Shown here: positions 1-7,870 of the stretch, in pieces | How the letters are laid out: each line of letters opens with the position of its first letter | Position numbering within the stretch: position 1 is the first letter of the stretch | Origin: Myxococcota bacterium | GTDB lineage: Bacteria; Myxococcota_A; UBA9160; PR03 | DNA length: 25,631 nt | Direction: 5' to 3' | Assembly: GCA_030066475.1 (NCBI GenBank) | Contig: JASJBO010000067.1 | Span: 1 to 25,631, forward strand | Program-made: the position numbers and the translations under genes | Notes under the pieces: generated by a model | Told to the model about the DNA's origin: nothing | The model's input: the letters and a program-made list of their open reading frames with translations, nothing else | Databases searched by the model: none

Positions 1-1
1 G

Positions 2-268
2 ACGGAGGCCGAGCAGAAGGCCTTCCTGCGCGCCGCCGATGCCGGCATGATGTCCATCAACATGGAGTACAAGGCGAAGCGGGAGTCGATGCGCCTCGAG
101 CAGCCGGTGCTCCGCGTGATGCGCGAGGGCTGGTACGAGCGCGACAAGCGGGCCCGGGTCGAGGCCGGCATGCGGGCCTTCCAGGCCAAGACGGAGCTGC
201 TGTCGATGGCGTCCGAGCAGAAGTCGCCGCCGGCGTCCGAGGTCGTGACCGAGCTGTCGATGGACTAG
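2..268 (+). CDS. C-terminal end of an unrecognised protein (5' end outside window)
   Basis: The frame is open from the first bases of the window to a TAG at 266-268, giving about 88 residues of the C-terminus. The internal ATG at 47 is probably not the true start, because the frame is open upstream of it. The visible part is charged and helical-looking (segments such as MEYKAKRESMRLEQP and EGWYERDKRARVEAGMRAF), with no membrane segment or recognisable active site. The next gene begins 22 bases downstream on the same strand, so both may share a transcript. I do not recognise the family. A C-terminal helix bundle of a larger metabolic enzyme is possible but not supported by any motif. Confidence 0.6.
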   Translation, partial: TEAEQKAFLRAADAGMMSINMEYKAKRESMRLEQPVLRVMREGWYERDKRARVEAGMRAFQAKTELLSMASEQKSPPASEVVTELSMD

Positions 269-290
269 CGCGGCGCGCCGGAGCAGTCGC

Positions 291-1286
291 GTGAACATCG
301 GCATCGTGGGACTCGGATCGGTGGGCGTCGCGCTCGCGCGAGAGCTCCAGCGGGCCGGCCACAAGCCGATCGGCTTCACGAGCACGCAGCGCGACGGGCG
401 CTACGAGGTCGTCGAGAAGGGCCGGACGCACCGCGTCGAGCTCGAGACGCACAACACGGTGAGCGACGACCTGGTCGGCCGCTTCGATCTCCTCGTCTTC
501 TGTCTGAAGAACCACGTCCTGGTCCGGGTCTTCCCCGACTACGAGCCGCTCCTCCGCGGCGACGGCGTGATCCTCTGCGCGCAGAACGGCGTCATGGAGT
601 ACTTCCTGGCGGAGCGGTTCGACCCGGCCCGGCTGCTCGGAGCGCTGGTCAGGGGCAGCCTGATCGGCGTGTCTCCGACGCGCGTCGAGATCCCGCAGCC
701 AATCGGCCTCGTCGTGGGCCCGTTCCAGAAGGGCGCCACCGGGCGCACGGCCGAGGCGCTGCGGATCTTCGAAGGGACCCGCTTCAGCCGCACCGTCGAC
801 GCGGTCCTTCCCTTCAAGTGGACCAAGCTCGTGTTCAGCAGCGTCGCCAATCCGCTGTCCGCCATCACGGGCCTGTACGCGGGCGAGGTGTTCCGAAACC
901 GCCGGGCGCTGGGCATCGGCACGCGCATCATCGACGAGGTGCTGCGGGTCGCCGATGCCGAGGGCGTGGCGCTGGGCCGCGAAGGCCCGGTGAGCGTCGA
1001 CTGGTTCCGGCACCACAACCGTCTCCCGCAGCTCGTGAAGGTCGGCATCCTCGGGCTGTTCTCGTTCGCCCTGCGCGGCATCAAGGTGTCGATGCTCCAG
1101 GACGTCGAGCAGGGGCGTCCGACCGAGATCGACTACCTCAACGGCTTCGTGGTGGATCGGGCCCGGCGGCACGGGATCGAGACGCCCTTCAACGAGCTCA
1201 CCGTGAGGCTGGTCAAGGAGCTCGAGGCGGGGCAGCGCCAGCCCGGCCTCGGGTCGCTGCGGGACTACGACCGCCTGGAAGCCTGA
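291..1286 (+). CDS. Ketopantoate reductase-family protein (2-dehydropantoate 2-reductase-like)
   Basis: This is a 331-residue cytoplasmic NADPH-dependent reductase of the ApbA/PanE family. The classic reaction is 2-dehydropantoate to pantoate in pantothenate synthesis, but many paralogues act on other 2-oxoacids. An N-terminal Rossmann motif GLGSVG (residues 7-12) is followed by the family residues K73 (CLKNH) and N99 (AQNG). The catalytic-lysine segment FKWTKLVFSSVANPLSAITG has K179 and N187, and the C-terminal helical domain holds the signature SMLQDVEQGRPTEIDYLNG (268-285). Length is slightly above E. coli PanE. The start is GTG with GGAG eight bases upstream. No other pantothenate gene is nearby, so pantoate synthesis is unproven and a catabolic 2-oxoacid role is equally possible. 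Family assignment is firm; substrate is not. Confidence 0.88.
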   Translation: MNIGIVGLGSVGVALARELQRAGHKPIGFTSTQRDGRYEVVEKGRTHRVELETHNTVSDDLVGRFDLLVFCLKNHVLVRVFPDYEPLLRGDGVILCAQNGVMEYFLAERFDPARLLGALVRGSLIGVSPTRVEIPQPIGLVVGPFQKGATGRTAEALRIFEGTRFSRTVDAVLPFKWTKLVFSSVANPLSAITGLYAGEVFRNRRALGIGTRIIDEVLRVADAEGVALGREGPVSVDWFRHHNRLPQLVKVGILGLFSFALRGIKVSMLQDVEQGRPTEIDYLNGFVVDRARRHGIETPFNELTVRLVKELEAGQRQPGLGSLRDYDRLEA

Positions 1287-1344
1287 AGCCCGCGGACGAG
1301 CCCGCCGGGATCACGTCCGCTGGCGCAGCTAGACTGGCGGCCGC

Positions 1345-3483
1345 ATGGGAGCACGGGATCCGTCTCGCAGGTCGCTGCTGCCGCGGCGACTCCGGGAGAG
1401 CGCGAAGGTCCAGCGGCTCGTGCAAGATCTGGCACGCCTCTCCGGCTCGCGGCGGGGCTTCCTCGCCGCCCTCGTCTTCCTGATCCTGCTGGTTGCCGCC
1501 GTCGGTCTGTGGACGACGCGCGCCGTGGACCGTTCGCTCCACGAGAGCTACCGCACCCAGCTCGAGACCATCCTCGACGCCGACGCCAAGGCCCTCGAGA
1601 TCTGGGCGCGCGGCGAGCTGGCGGAGGTGCGGCTCCAAGGAGAGCGTGCCGAGCTGGTGCGTCTCGTGGAGGCGCTGCGCGAGGCGCTGCCGGCGACCGG
1701 GGCGAAGTCGGCGCTGGCCCGCGCTCCCGCCGCAGGCCAGCTGCGGGACCACCTCGCCCGGCTCCGGGAGGCGTCCGGCTACGAGTGGTGCGGGGTGATC
1801 GACGCAGGGGGCACCATCCTGGCTTCCACCCGAGGCGACGAGGCCGGCTCGCGGGTGCCTGCCGACGCGCTGGCCGTGCTGGCCGGCGCCCTCGTGGGCC
1901 AGACCCGATTCACACGCCTGCCTCGCGCGGACCCGGCAGGAGGCGAGGACGGGGCGGCGGGACGCCGCTGGACGGTGGCGCTGGATCGACTGATCCTCGC
2001 GATCACGCCGGTCCGCGAGCCCGCGGGCGAGGTGCTGGGTGCGCTGGTGCTCGCCATCGACCCGACCGAGTTCAGCGACATCCTCTCGGACGCCCGGTTC
2101 GGGGAGAGCGGCGACACCTACGCGGTGGACGGCGACGGCTACATGGTGTCGCGCAGCCGACACGAGACCTCGCTCCGGGCGGTCGGCATGATTCCGCAGC
2201 GGGAAGCCCCGGACGTCTTCTACAGCCTGCCGGTGCGCGACCCGGGCGTGGACGTCCGGGTCGAGGGGGTCCCCGACGTGCCGATCGCGGCGCTTCCGCT
2301 GACGCGTTCGGCCGCCAGCGTGGTCGCTGGACAAGCCGGCATCGACCTCGAGGGCTATCGGGACTACCGCGGCGTCGAGGTCATCGGCGCCTGGAAGTGG
2401 CTGGAGGATCTCGGCGTTGGCCTGGTGACCGAGGTGGACGCGGGCGAGGCGTTCGCGGTGCTGCGTCCGCTGCGCGTCTCCCACGGCGTGCTGCTCGGGG
2501 TCCTCGGAGCCTTCACCCTGATCCTCCTGCTCTCGGTGGCCTCGATCCGCCTGCTGGCGCTGCGCGTCCGGCAGCTGGGCGAGTACACCCTGGAGGCAAG
2601 CATCGGCGAGGGGAGCGTGGGCGCGGTCTACCTCGCCCGGCACGCGCTGCTCCGCCGCCCCACCGCGCTCAAGATGCTGCGGCCGGAAGCCATGAGCCCC
2701 GACAACCTCGAGCGTTTCGAGCGGGAGGTGCAGCTCATGAGCCGGCTCCGCCACCCCAACACGGTCCAGGTCTACGACTACGGCCGGACGCCCGAGGGCC
2801 TCTTCTACTACGCGATGGAGTACGTCGACGGGCTGACGCTGGCGGACCTGATCCAGCTCGAGGGATCGCTCCCTCCGGCCCGGGCGATCTTCATCTTCCA
2901 GGAGATCGCGAAGGCCCTGGAGGAGGCCCACTCGATCGGTCTGGTCCATCGCGACCTCAAGCCGCTCAACGTGATGCTGTGCTCCTCGGGGATCGGGGCC
3001 GACCTGGTGAAGGTGCTCGACTTCGGCCTGGTGAAGGAGATCGGCACCCCGGAGGAGCTGCAGCTCACCTCGCCCGAGATCGTCGGAGGGACGCCGCCCT
3101 ACATCGCCCCGGAGCGCCTGCGGGATCCCCGACACCTCGACCCGCGCTCCGATCTCTACTCGCTGGGCGGCCTGATCTACAACCTGGTCAGCGGCAAGCC
3201 CGTGTTCGAGGGAGCGTCGGCGATGGAGGTCTGTACCCAGGTGCTGGAGCAGGACCCTCCGCCCCTGGCGGAGATCGCGCCGGGGGTGCCGGCCGGCCTG
3301 GCCGACCTGGTGATGCAGTGCCTCGCGCGCGACCCGGAGGCGCGCCCGCGCGACGCGCGGGAGATCCTCGACCGCTTGGACGCGCTGGCGGTCGACTCCC
3401 ACTGGGGCACGGCCGAGGCGCGCGCCTGGTGGGAGGCGAACGCCGAGCGGATCCGGCAGCGCTCGACGCCGCGGCCGATCTAG
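1345..3483 (+). CDS. Transmembrane Ser/Thr protein kinase with extracytoplasmic dCache-like sensor domain
   Basis: This 712-residue membrane kinase has the sensor in front of the kinase. A short basic cytoplasmic N-terminus leads to TM1 (about 38-57), an extracytoplasmic sensor (about 58-378) and TM2 (about 381-405). A Hanks-type kinase domain then runs from about 415 to 680. Kinase motifs are complete: glycine loop GEGSVGAVYLA (421-431), ATP-binding K443 (ALKML), catalytic HRDLKPLN (535-542, D537), DFG (559-561) and APE (588-590). It should therefore be an active Ser/Thr kinase. The sensor ends with DYRGVEVIGAWKWLEDLGVG (340-359), typical of the membrane-proximal part of double-Cache ligand domains in chemoreceptors and histidine kinases. 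There are no PASTA repeats. The enolase-superfamily gene begins 14 bases downstream, so co-transcription is likely. Ligand and targets are unknown. Confidence 0.9.
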   Translation: MGARDPSRRSLLPRRLRESAKVQRLVQDLARLSGSRRGFLAALVFLILLVAAVGLWTTRAVDRSLHESYRTQLETILDADAKALEIWARGELAEVRLQGERAELVRLVEALREALPATGAKSALARAPAAGQLRDHLARLREASGYEWCGVIDAGGTILASTRGDEAGSRVPADALAVLAGALVGQTRFTRLPRADPAGGEDGAAGRRWTVALDRLILAITPVREPAGEVLGALVLAIDPTEFSDILSDARFGESGDTYAVDGDGYMVSRSRHETSLRAVGMIPQREAPDVFYSLPVRDPGVDVRVEGVPDVPIAALPLTRSAASVVAGQAGIDLEGYRDYRGVEVIGAWKWLEDLGVGLVTEVDAGEAFAVLRPLRVSHGVLLGVLGAFTLILLLSVASIRLLALRVRQLGEYTLEASIGEGSVGAVYLARHALLRRPTALKMLRPEAMSPDNLERFEREVQLMSRLRHPNTVQVYDYGRTPEGLFYYAMEYVDGLTLADLIQLEGSLPPARAIFIFQEIAKALEEAHSIGLVHRDLKPLNVMLCSSGIGADLVKVLDFGLVKEIGTPEELQLTSPEIVGGTPPYIAPERLRDPRHLDPRSDLYSLGGLIYNLVSGKPVFEGASAMEVCTQVLEQDPPPLAEIAPGVPAGLADLVMQCLARDPEARPRDAREILDRLDALAVDSHWGTAEARAWWEANAERIRQRSTPRPI

Positions 3484-3497
3484 TCCATACCTAGGCC

Positions 3498-4640
3498 ATG
3501 CGACCCATCCGCTTCCGCCTCCACGCCATCGACCTGCCCTTCCGCCGCCCCTTCAAGCACGCCGCGGCCGAGCGCCGCTCGTCCGACAGCATCCTGCTGG
3601 AGTGCGAGCTGGAGGACGGAACGGTCGGCTTCGGCGAGTGTCTGCCCCGCGCCTACGTCACCGGCGAGGCCCGCGACGGCACCTTCGACCAGCTCCGCGA
3701 CGCGATCCTGCCCCGGCTCCTCGGCCGGGAGTTCAAGGACCTGGACGAGGTGCGGGGCTTCCTGGAAGCCTGCGACGGCCGTTCGCCGGACGACTGGGTG
3801 CCGGCGGGCACGCCGCAGGGGGCCGCCTGGTGCGCGGTGGACCTGGCCCTGCTCGACGCCTTCGGGCGCGCCGCGCGGGTTCCGGTCCGCCTGTCGGAGC
3901 GCAACGCCCCGCCCAAGCGCCTTCGCTACAGCGTGGTGCTCTCCAGCAGCGCCGGCTGGAAGACCCTGCTCGCGACGCGGCTCATGGCCATCCGCCAGGT
4001 CAAGCTCAAGGTCGAGACCGGCAGCGAAGAGGCCGGCGCGCTGCGCACCCGTCGCTGGCTGGGGCGGCGCTGCGACGTGCGCGCGGACGCGAACATGGCC
4101 TGGTCGGTCGAGCGCGGACTCGAGCAGATGGCCGCGCTCGGGCGCCTCGGCATCCACTCCTACGAGCAGCCGCTGCCCGCCGAAGACCTCGAGGGGCTGG
4201 CCCGGCTCGTCCGCGAGTCCGGGCAGGGCGTGATGGCGGACGAGAGCCTGAACGACCGGGAGTCCCTGCAGCGGCTGATCGAGCAGCGCGCGTGCACGGC
4301 CGTGAACGTCCGCATCTCCAAGTGCGGCGGCCTGGTGGCGGCGCTGCACCGTTGCCGCGAGGCGCTCGCGGCCGGGCTCGACGTGCAGGTCGGCTGCCAG
4401 GTCGGGGAGACGTCGCTGCTCTCCGCGGCCCACCTCGTGCTGCTGTCCGCCGTCGATCCCGTGAAGTACGCGGAAGGGTGCTTCGGCAAGCTGCTGCTGC
4501 GGGAGGACCCGGCCGAGCCCGTGCTGCAGTTCGGGTTCGCGGGCCGCCCGCCGGCCCTGCCCGCGCGGCCGGGCCTGGGCGTCGAGATGAACCGCGCGGT
4601 GATCGACCGCTGGACCACGCGCGAAGCGACGGTGGCATGA
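3498..4640 (+). CDS. Enolase-superfamily enzyme, muconate lactonizing enzyme/dipeptide epimerase-like subgroup
   Basis: This 380-residue cytoplasmic enzyme abstracts the alpha-proton of a carboxylate, using a divalent metal to stabilise the enediolate. The superfamily includes L-Ala-D/L-Glu epimerases, N-acyl amino acid racemases, o-succinylbenzoate synthases and muconate cycloisomerases. The capping domain is N-terminal (FRRPFKHAAAERRSSDSILL). The barrel carries the catalytic K-x-K (VKLK, K169/K171), metal ligands D197 (ADAN), E223 (YEQPL) and D248 followed by E249 (MADES), and the opposing base K275 (ISKCGG). All residues of an MLE-subgroup active site are present. The ATG at 3498 gives normal length; no strong ribosome site is visible. 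It lies 14 bases behind the kinase gene and converges with the BVMO gene. Substrate cannot be read from sequence; muconate lactonization would suit a catabolic region but is inference. Confidence 0.85.
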   Translation: MRPIRFRLHAIDLPFRRPFKHAAAERRSSDSILLECELEDGTVGFGECLPRAYVTGEARDGTFDQLRDAILPRLLGREFKDLDEVRGFLEACDGRSPDDWVPAGTPQGAAWCAVDLALLDAFGRAARVPVRLSERNAPPKRLRYSVVLSSSAGWKTLLATRLMAIRQVKLKVETGSEEAGALRTRRWLGRRCDVRADANMAWSVERGLEQMAALGRLGIHSYEQPLPAEDLEGLARLVRESGQGVMADESLNDRESLQRLIEQRACTAVNVRISKCGGLVAALHRCREALAAGLDVQVGCQVGETSLLSAAHLVLLSAVDPVKYAEGCFGKLLLREDPAEPVLQFGFAGRPPALPARPGLGVEMNRAVIDRWTTREATVA

Positions 4641-4686
4641 CGGCGCGCTCCCGCCGCCCCTCGCCCGAGCGGTCGGACCCAGGCCC

Positions 4687-6180
4687 TCAGAACCGCGTCA
4701 GCTCGTAGTCCCGCGCCGAGAAGCGGTGCGCCCGCGCCACGTACTCGGCCGCGAAGCCCGGGTAGAGCGAGTGGTTGCTGCCGTCGGGCGACAGGTACCA
4801 GCTGTTGCAGCCGCCGTGGGTCCAGACCATGTGCCGCATGCGGTCCTGGATGCCGGCGTTGTAGCGGTCCTGGACCTGCTGGCGCACGTCCACGGCCTTG
4901 AGCCCCTCGTTGCGCAGCTTGCGCAGGGCGCCCAGCGCGTGCGCGATCTGCGCCTCGGTGTAGACCAGCACCGAGGTGTGGCCCGGGCCCGTGTTGGGCC
5001 CCATCAGGATGAACCAGTTCGGGAAGCCCGAGACGGTCATGCCCTTGTAGGCCACCGCCCCGTTCTTCCAGACCTCGTCGAGGTGGCGGCCGTCGCGGCC
5101 GGTGATCGGGAAGGGCGCGCTGGCCAGCCCGAGGGCGAAGCCGGTGGCCATCACGATCGCGTCCACCTCGCGCAGCGTGCCGTCGGCCGTCTCGATGCCG
5201 GTGCTGCGCACCTCCTCGATCGGGTCGGTCACCAGCTCGACGTTCTCGCGCTCGAAGCTGGCCCAGTAGTCGTCGGAGATCAGCATGCGCTTGCAGCCGA
5301 ACTGGAAGTCGGGGGTGAGCTTCGCGCGCAGCGCCGGGTCCTTCACCTGCTGCCGCAGGTGCTGCAGCGACATCTTCTCGCCGATCCGCGACAGCCGCTC
5401 CGAATCGAGGAAGATCATCGGCCCGAACAGCTCGCTCAGCCAGTACTTGAGGAAGCGGCTGGCGCGCAGCAGCACGGGGAAGCGCCGCAGCCGCGCCTTG
5501 GTGCGCTCGGAGTAGACGCGGTCGCGCTTGGGGACCACCCAGGCCGGCGTGCGCTGGAAGACGTAGAGCTGCTCGACCTCGCGCGCGATCGACGGCACCA
5601 CCTGCACCGCGCTGGCGCCCGTGCCGATCACGGCGACCCGCTTGCCGGCGAGGTCGTACTCGTGGTTCCAGCGCGCGGTGTGGAACAGCTCGCCGGTGAA
5701 GCTCTGGATGCCCTTGATGTCGGGCAGCGAGGGATCGACCAGACCGCCGACGCCCGAGACGACGAAGCGCGCCGTGAAGGTCTCGTCGGCGTCGGTCGTG
5801 AGCGTCCAGGTCCCGCTCTCCTCGTCCCAGCGCGCATCGACGATCTCGGTGTTCAGGCGCAGGTGGTCGCGCAGCTTCCACTTGTCGACGAGGTCGAGCA
5901 GGTACTGATGGATCTCGGCCGACTCGGCGAAGCGCCGGCTCCAGGTCGGCGTCTGCTCGAACGAGAGCGAGTAGACGTGGGAGGGTACGTCGCAGGCCGC
6001 GCCCGGATAGGTGTTGTCGCGCCAGGTGCCGCCGATCTCGGCGGCGCGCTCGAACATGGTGAACGAGTGGATGCCGGCCTTCTTGAGCTGGATCGCGGTG
6101 CCGATGCCCGCGAAGCCGGCGCCGAGGATCGCGATCGGGAAGTCCGCGCCGCCCGAGGCGGCCGGGGTCTGCTGGCTCAT
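4687..6180 (-). CDS. Baeyer-Villiger-type flavin monooxygenase (BVMO)
   Basis: This 497-residue FAD- and NADPH-dependent monooxygenase inserts oxygen next to a ketone to give an ester or lactone. The FAD Rossmann motif is GAGFAGIG (20-27), followed by EIGGTWRDNTYPGAACDVPS (48-67). The BVMO fingerprint F-x-G-x3-H-x3-W is exact (FTGELFHTARW, 161-171), and a second nucleotide site GTGASA (186-191) precedes the helical domain and an ATGF motif. Length is normal for a type I BVMO of the cyclohexanone/4-hydroxyacetophenone monooxygenase group. The ATG overlaps the stop of the preceding tetR gene (ATGA, 6177-6180), and AAGGAG lies inside the end of tetR, so translation is probably coupled. The upstream amidohydrolase and SDR genes on the same strand suggest a ketone or alcohol breakdown route. 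Substrate is unknown. Confidence 0.93.
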   Translation of the reverse strand: MSQQTPAASGGADFPIAILGAGFAGIGTAIQLKKAGIHSFTMFERAAEIGGTWRDNTYPGAACDVPSHVYSLSFEQTPTWSRRFAESAEIHQYLLDLVDKWKLRDHLRLNTEIVDARWDEESGTWTLTTDADETFTARFVVSGVGGLVDPSLPDIKGIQSFTGELFHTARWNHEYDLAGKRVAVIGTGASAVQVVPSIAREVEQLYVFQRTPAWVVPKRDRVYSERTKARLRRFPVLLRASRFLKYWLSELFGPMIFLDSERLSRIGEKMSLQHLRQQVKDPALRAKLTPDFQFGCKRMLISDDYWASFERENVELVTDPIEEVRSTGIETADGTLREVDAIVMATGFALGLASAPFPITGRDGRHLDEVWKNGAVAYKGMTVSGFPNWFILMGPNTGPGHTSVLVYTEAQIAHALGALRKLRNEGLKAVDVRQQVQDRYNAGIQDRMRHMVWTHGGCNSWYLSPDGSNHSLYPGFAAEYVARAHRFSARDYELTRF

Positions 6181-6818
6181 GCGGTCTCCTTCTCGAGCCC
6201 ACCGCGGATCAGTGCCAGGTAGGCGTCGACCACGGCGTCGTCGCCGGGGTAGGTCCGGCCGTCGACGCCCTCGATCATCTGGTCCAGGAAGTAGCGGGCG
6301 CCCAGCAGCAGATGGCTGAGCGCGGCGATCTCGTCGGCCCCGAGCGCGCGCAGCTCGCCGCGGGCGACGCCCCGCTCGAGGTTCTCGCGCTGCCAGGCCA
6401 GCCACTGCTCGATGCCCTCGCGGTAGAGGTCGGGATGGTGCACGCGCACCTCCTCGACCAGTCGCACGTAGCCGGGGTTGCGGTGCACGAAGGCGAGGTA
6501 GGCGCGCAGCCCGGCGCGCTCGGCGGCGAGGAAGTCGGCGCCCGCGGCGGCGGCCCGCACCTCGTCGAGCAGGGTGTCGCGGACCCAGCGGCTGCACTCG
6601 CGCAGCAACTCGTCGCGCGAGCCGAAGTGGTAGTGGAGGTTGCCGACGGCCATGCCGGCGCGCTCGGCGATGCGCGCCACCGTCGCGCGGTTGAGCCCGA
6701 CCTCGCCCGCCACGGCGAGCGCCGCGGCCAGGATCCGGTCGCGGGTCTCGCTCGACTTGGCGTAGGGCCCGCGCCTGCGGGGCGGGGCCGACTTGCGCGG
6801 AGCCGAGGCACTGGCCAC
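6177..6818 (-). CDS. TetR-family transcriptional regulator upstream of the BVMO
   Basis: This is a 213-residue regulator with a basic Pro/Arg-rich N-terminus and a TetR DNA-binding domain at about 24-75. The recognition region reads TVARIAERAGMAVGNLHYHF, the usual TetR layout with YHF at the end of the helix-turn-helix. The remaining helices form the ligand-binding and dimer domain; no ligand is predictable. The start is GTG at 6816-6818, with GGAGG about ten bases upstream. The TGA stop overlaps the BVMO ATG by one base, so regulator and enzyme are made from one message. A promoter and inverted repeat lie directly upstream at 6847-6876, fitting autorepression relieved by the BVMO substrate. 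The regulator role is well supported; inducer and operator are inferred. Confidence 0.92.
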   Translation of the reverse strand: MASASAPRKSAPPRRRGPYAKSSETRDRILAAALAVAGEVGLNRATVARIAERAGMAVGNLHYHFGSRDELLRECSRWVRDTLLDEVRAAAAGADFLAAERAGLRAYLAFVHRNPGYVRLVEEVRVHHPDLYREGIEQWLAWQRENLERGVARGELRALGADEIAALSHLLLGARYFLDQMIEGVDGRTYPGDDAVVDAYLALIRGGLEKETA

Positions 6819-6846
6819 GGGCGGGAGCCCTCCAGAAAGTCGAGTT

Positions 6847-6871
6847 GAATTTAGGTCCGATATTCAAATTC
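6847..6871. promoter_or_regulatory. Inverted repeat, candidate TetR operator
   Basis: GAATTT (6847-6852) and AAATTC (6866-6871) are 6-base inverted arms with a 13-base spacer. They overlap the -10 box and spacer of the predicted tetR promoter. Position and size suit a TetR dimer blocking RNA polymerase. The arms are short, so chance occurrence in an AT-rich patch is possible. Confidence 0.4.
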
Positions 6872-6876
6872 GGCAA
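6848..6876 (-). promoter_or_regulatory. Probable sigma70-type promoter of the tetR-BVMO operon
   Basis: On the minus strand, TTGCCG (6871-6876) and TAAATT (6848-6853) are separated by exactly 17 bases. They lie in the only AT-rich patch between the upstream SDR gene and the tetR start. The predicted transcript start is about 20-25 bases before the GTG at 6818, leaving room for the GGAGG ribosome site. Not tested by any computation. Confidence 0.5.
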
Positions 6877-6902
6877 GTGCCGGGCCCGGGCGGCGCTGCC
6901 CC

Positions 6903-7868
6903 TCAGCCGGGCAGCGTCCAGGACGCCTCGGACCGCAGCTTGTCGAGGAACGCCGGCTCGTAGGCCTCCTCGGGCGCCTCGCGCACCAGGCGGTCCATCG
7001 CGTGGGCGTCGTCGCCCACCAGGATCCGCCACTTCTCCTGGCGCACGCCGTCCAGGATCACCCGCGAGGCCTCGGCGGCAGTCATCGGCGCCTGGTCGCG
7101 GAAGCCTTCCCCCACCGCGACGAGCGCCTGGCGGATCTGATCGGCGCTCGCGCCCTCCGCCGGGAAGCCCATGCGCGTGATCCACTCGCGCGCCTCCTCG
7201 AGCTGTTCGTCGGTCATCTCCTTGGGGTCGCGGCCCAGCATGCGCGCCGAGTTGATCACGATCGAGGTGCCGATGTGGCCCGGCATCACCACCGACACCT
7301 TGAGGTGTGGGGCGTTCTGCCGGAAGTCGTTGATCAGCGCCTCGCTGAAGCCCTTCACGGCGAACTTCGCGCTGCTGTAGGCGGTGTGGGGGGTGCCGGG
7401 ACCCAGCGAGGCCCAGAAGCCGTTCACGCTACTGGTGTTGACCACGTGGCCCTCGGGGCTCGCCAGCAGCAGCGGGAGGAACGCGCGCGTGCAGTAGTAG
7501 ACGCCGTTCCAGCACACGGCGAAGGTCTTCTCCCACTCCTCGCGCGCGTCCTGCACGAAGCTGCCGCCGCCCCCGATCCCCGCGTTGTTGAACAGCAGGT
7601 GGATGTGGTCGGTCTCGTGCGCCGCGACCACGGCGTCGCGGAACGCCAGCACCTGCGACTCCTCCGAGACGTCGGCCTCGAAGCTGCTCACCCGCACGCC
7701 GTCGGGCGCCTCCTGCTGGCAGAGCGCCTGCGTCTCCGCCATCGCCTCGGGGGAGACGTCGCACATGGCGACGTGACAGCCCTCCGCCGCGAGCTGGCGC
7801 GCCAGCTCCCGGCCCATGCCCGTGCCGCCGCCGGTGACGACCGCGATCCGTCCTTCGAAACGATCCAT
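6903..7868 (-). CDS. Short-chain dehydrogenase/reductase (SDR)
   Basis: This 321-residue NAD(P)-dependent oxidoreductase belongs to the classical SDR family. It shows the cofactor motif TGGGTGMG (12-19), structural NNAG (94-97) and catalytic S147, Y164 and K168 (YSSAK). It is about 60 residues longer than a typical 250-residue SDR, because of a substrate-loop insertion (roughly 195-250) and a C-terminal extension. The ATG is preceded by GGAGGG with six-base spacing. The stop of the amidohydrolase gene lies two bases before this ATG, so the two genes form an operon. A likely job is oxidising an alcohol to the ketone used by the BVMO made from the next genes, but that is inference. Confidence 0.9.
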   Translation of the reverse strand: MDRFEGRIAVVTGGGTGMGRELARQLAAEGCHVAMCDVSPEAMAETQALCQQEAPDGVRVSSFEADVSEESQVLAFRDAVVAAHETDHIHLLFNNAGIGGGGSFVQDAREEWEKTFAVCWNGVYYCTRAFLPLLLASPEGHVVNTSSVNGFWASLGPGTPHTAYSSAKFAVKGFSEALINDFRQNAPHLKVSVVMPGHIGTSIVINSARMLGRDPKEMTDEQLEEAREWITRMGFPAEGASADQIRQALVAVGEGFRDQAPMTAAEASRVILDGVRQEKWRILVGDDAHAMDRLVREAPEEAYEPAFLDKLRSEASWTLPG

Positions 7869-7870
7869 CT

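Noticed and set aside
1213..3402. Very long open frame on the minus strand opposite the kinase gene
   Set aside because: It is antisense to a complete kinase with all motifs, is Arg/His/Asp-rich and has no family motif. Such frames are expected in GC-rich codon-biased DNA.
4637..4708. Short ORF overlapping the end of the enolase-superfamily gene
   Set aside because: It is only a couple of dozen codons long, runs into the convergent BVMO end, and has no ribosome site or recognisable content.
6181..7185. Upstream extension of the BVMO frame on the minus strand
   Set aside because: It covers the tetR gene and the end of the SDR gene in a wrong frame. The ATG at 6178-6180 gives the family N-terminus and has a ribosome site.
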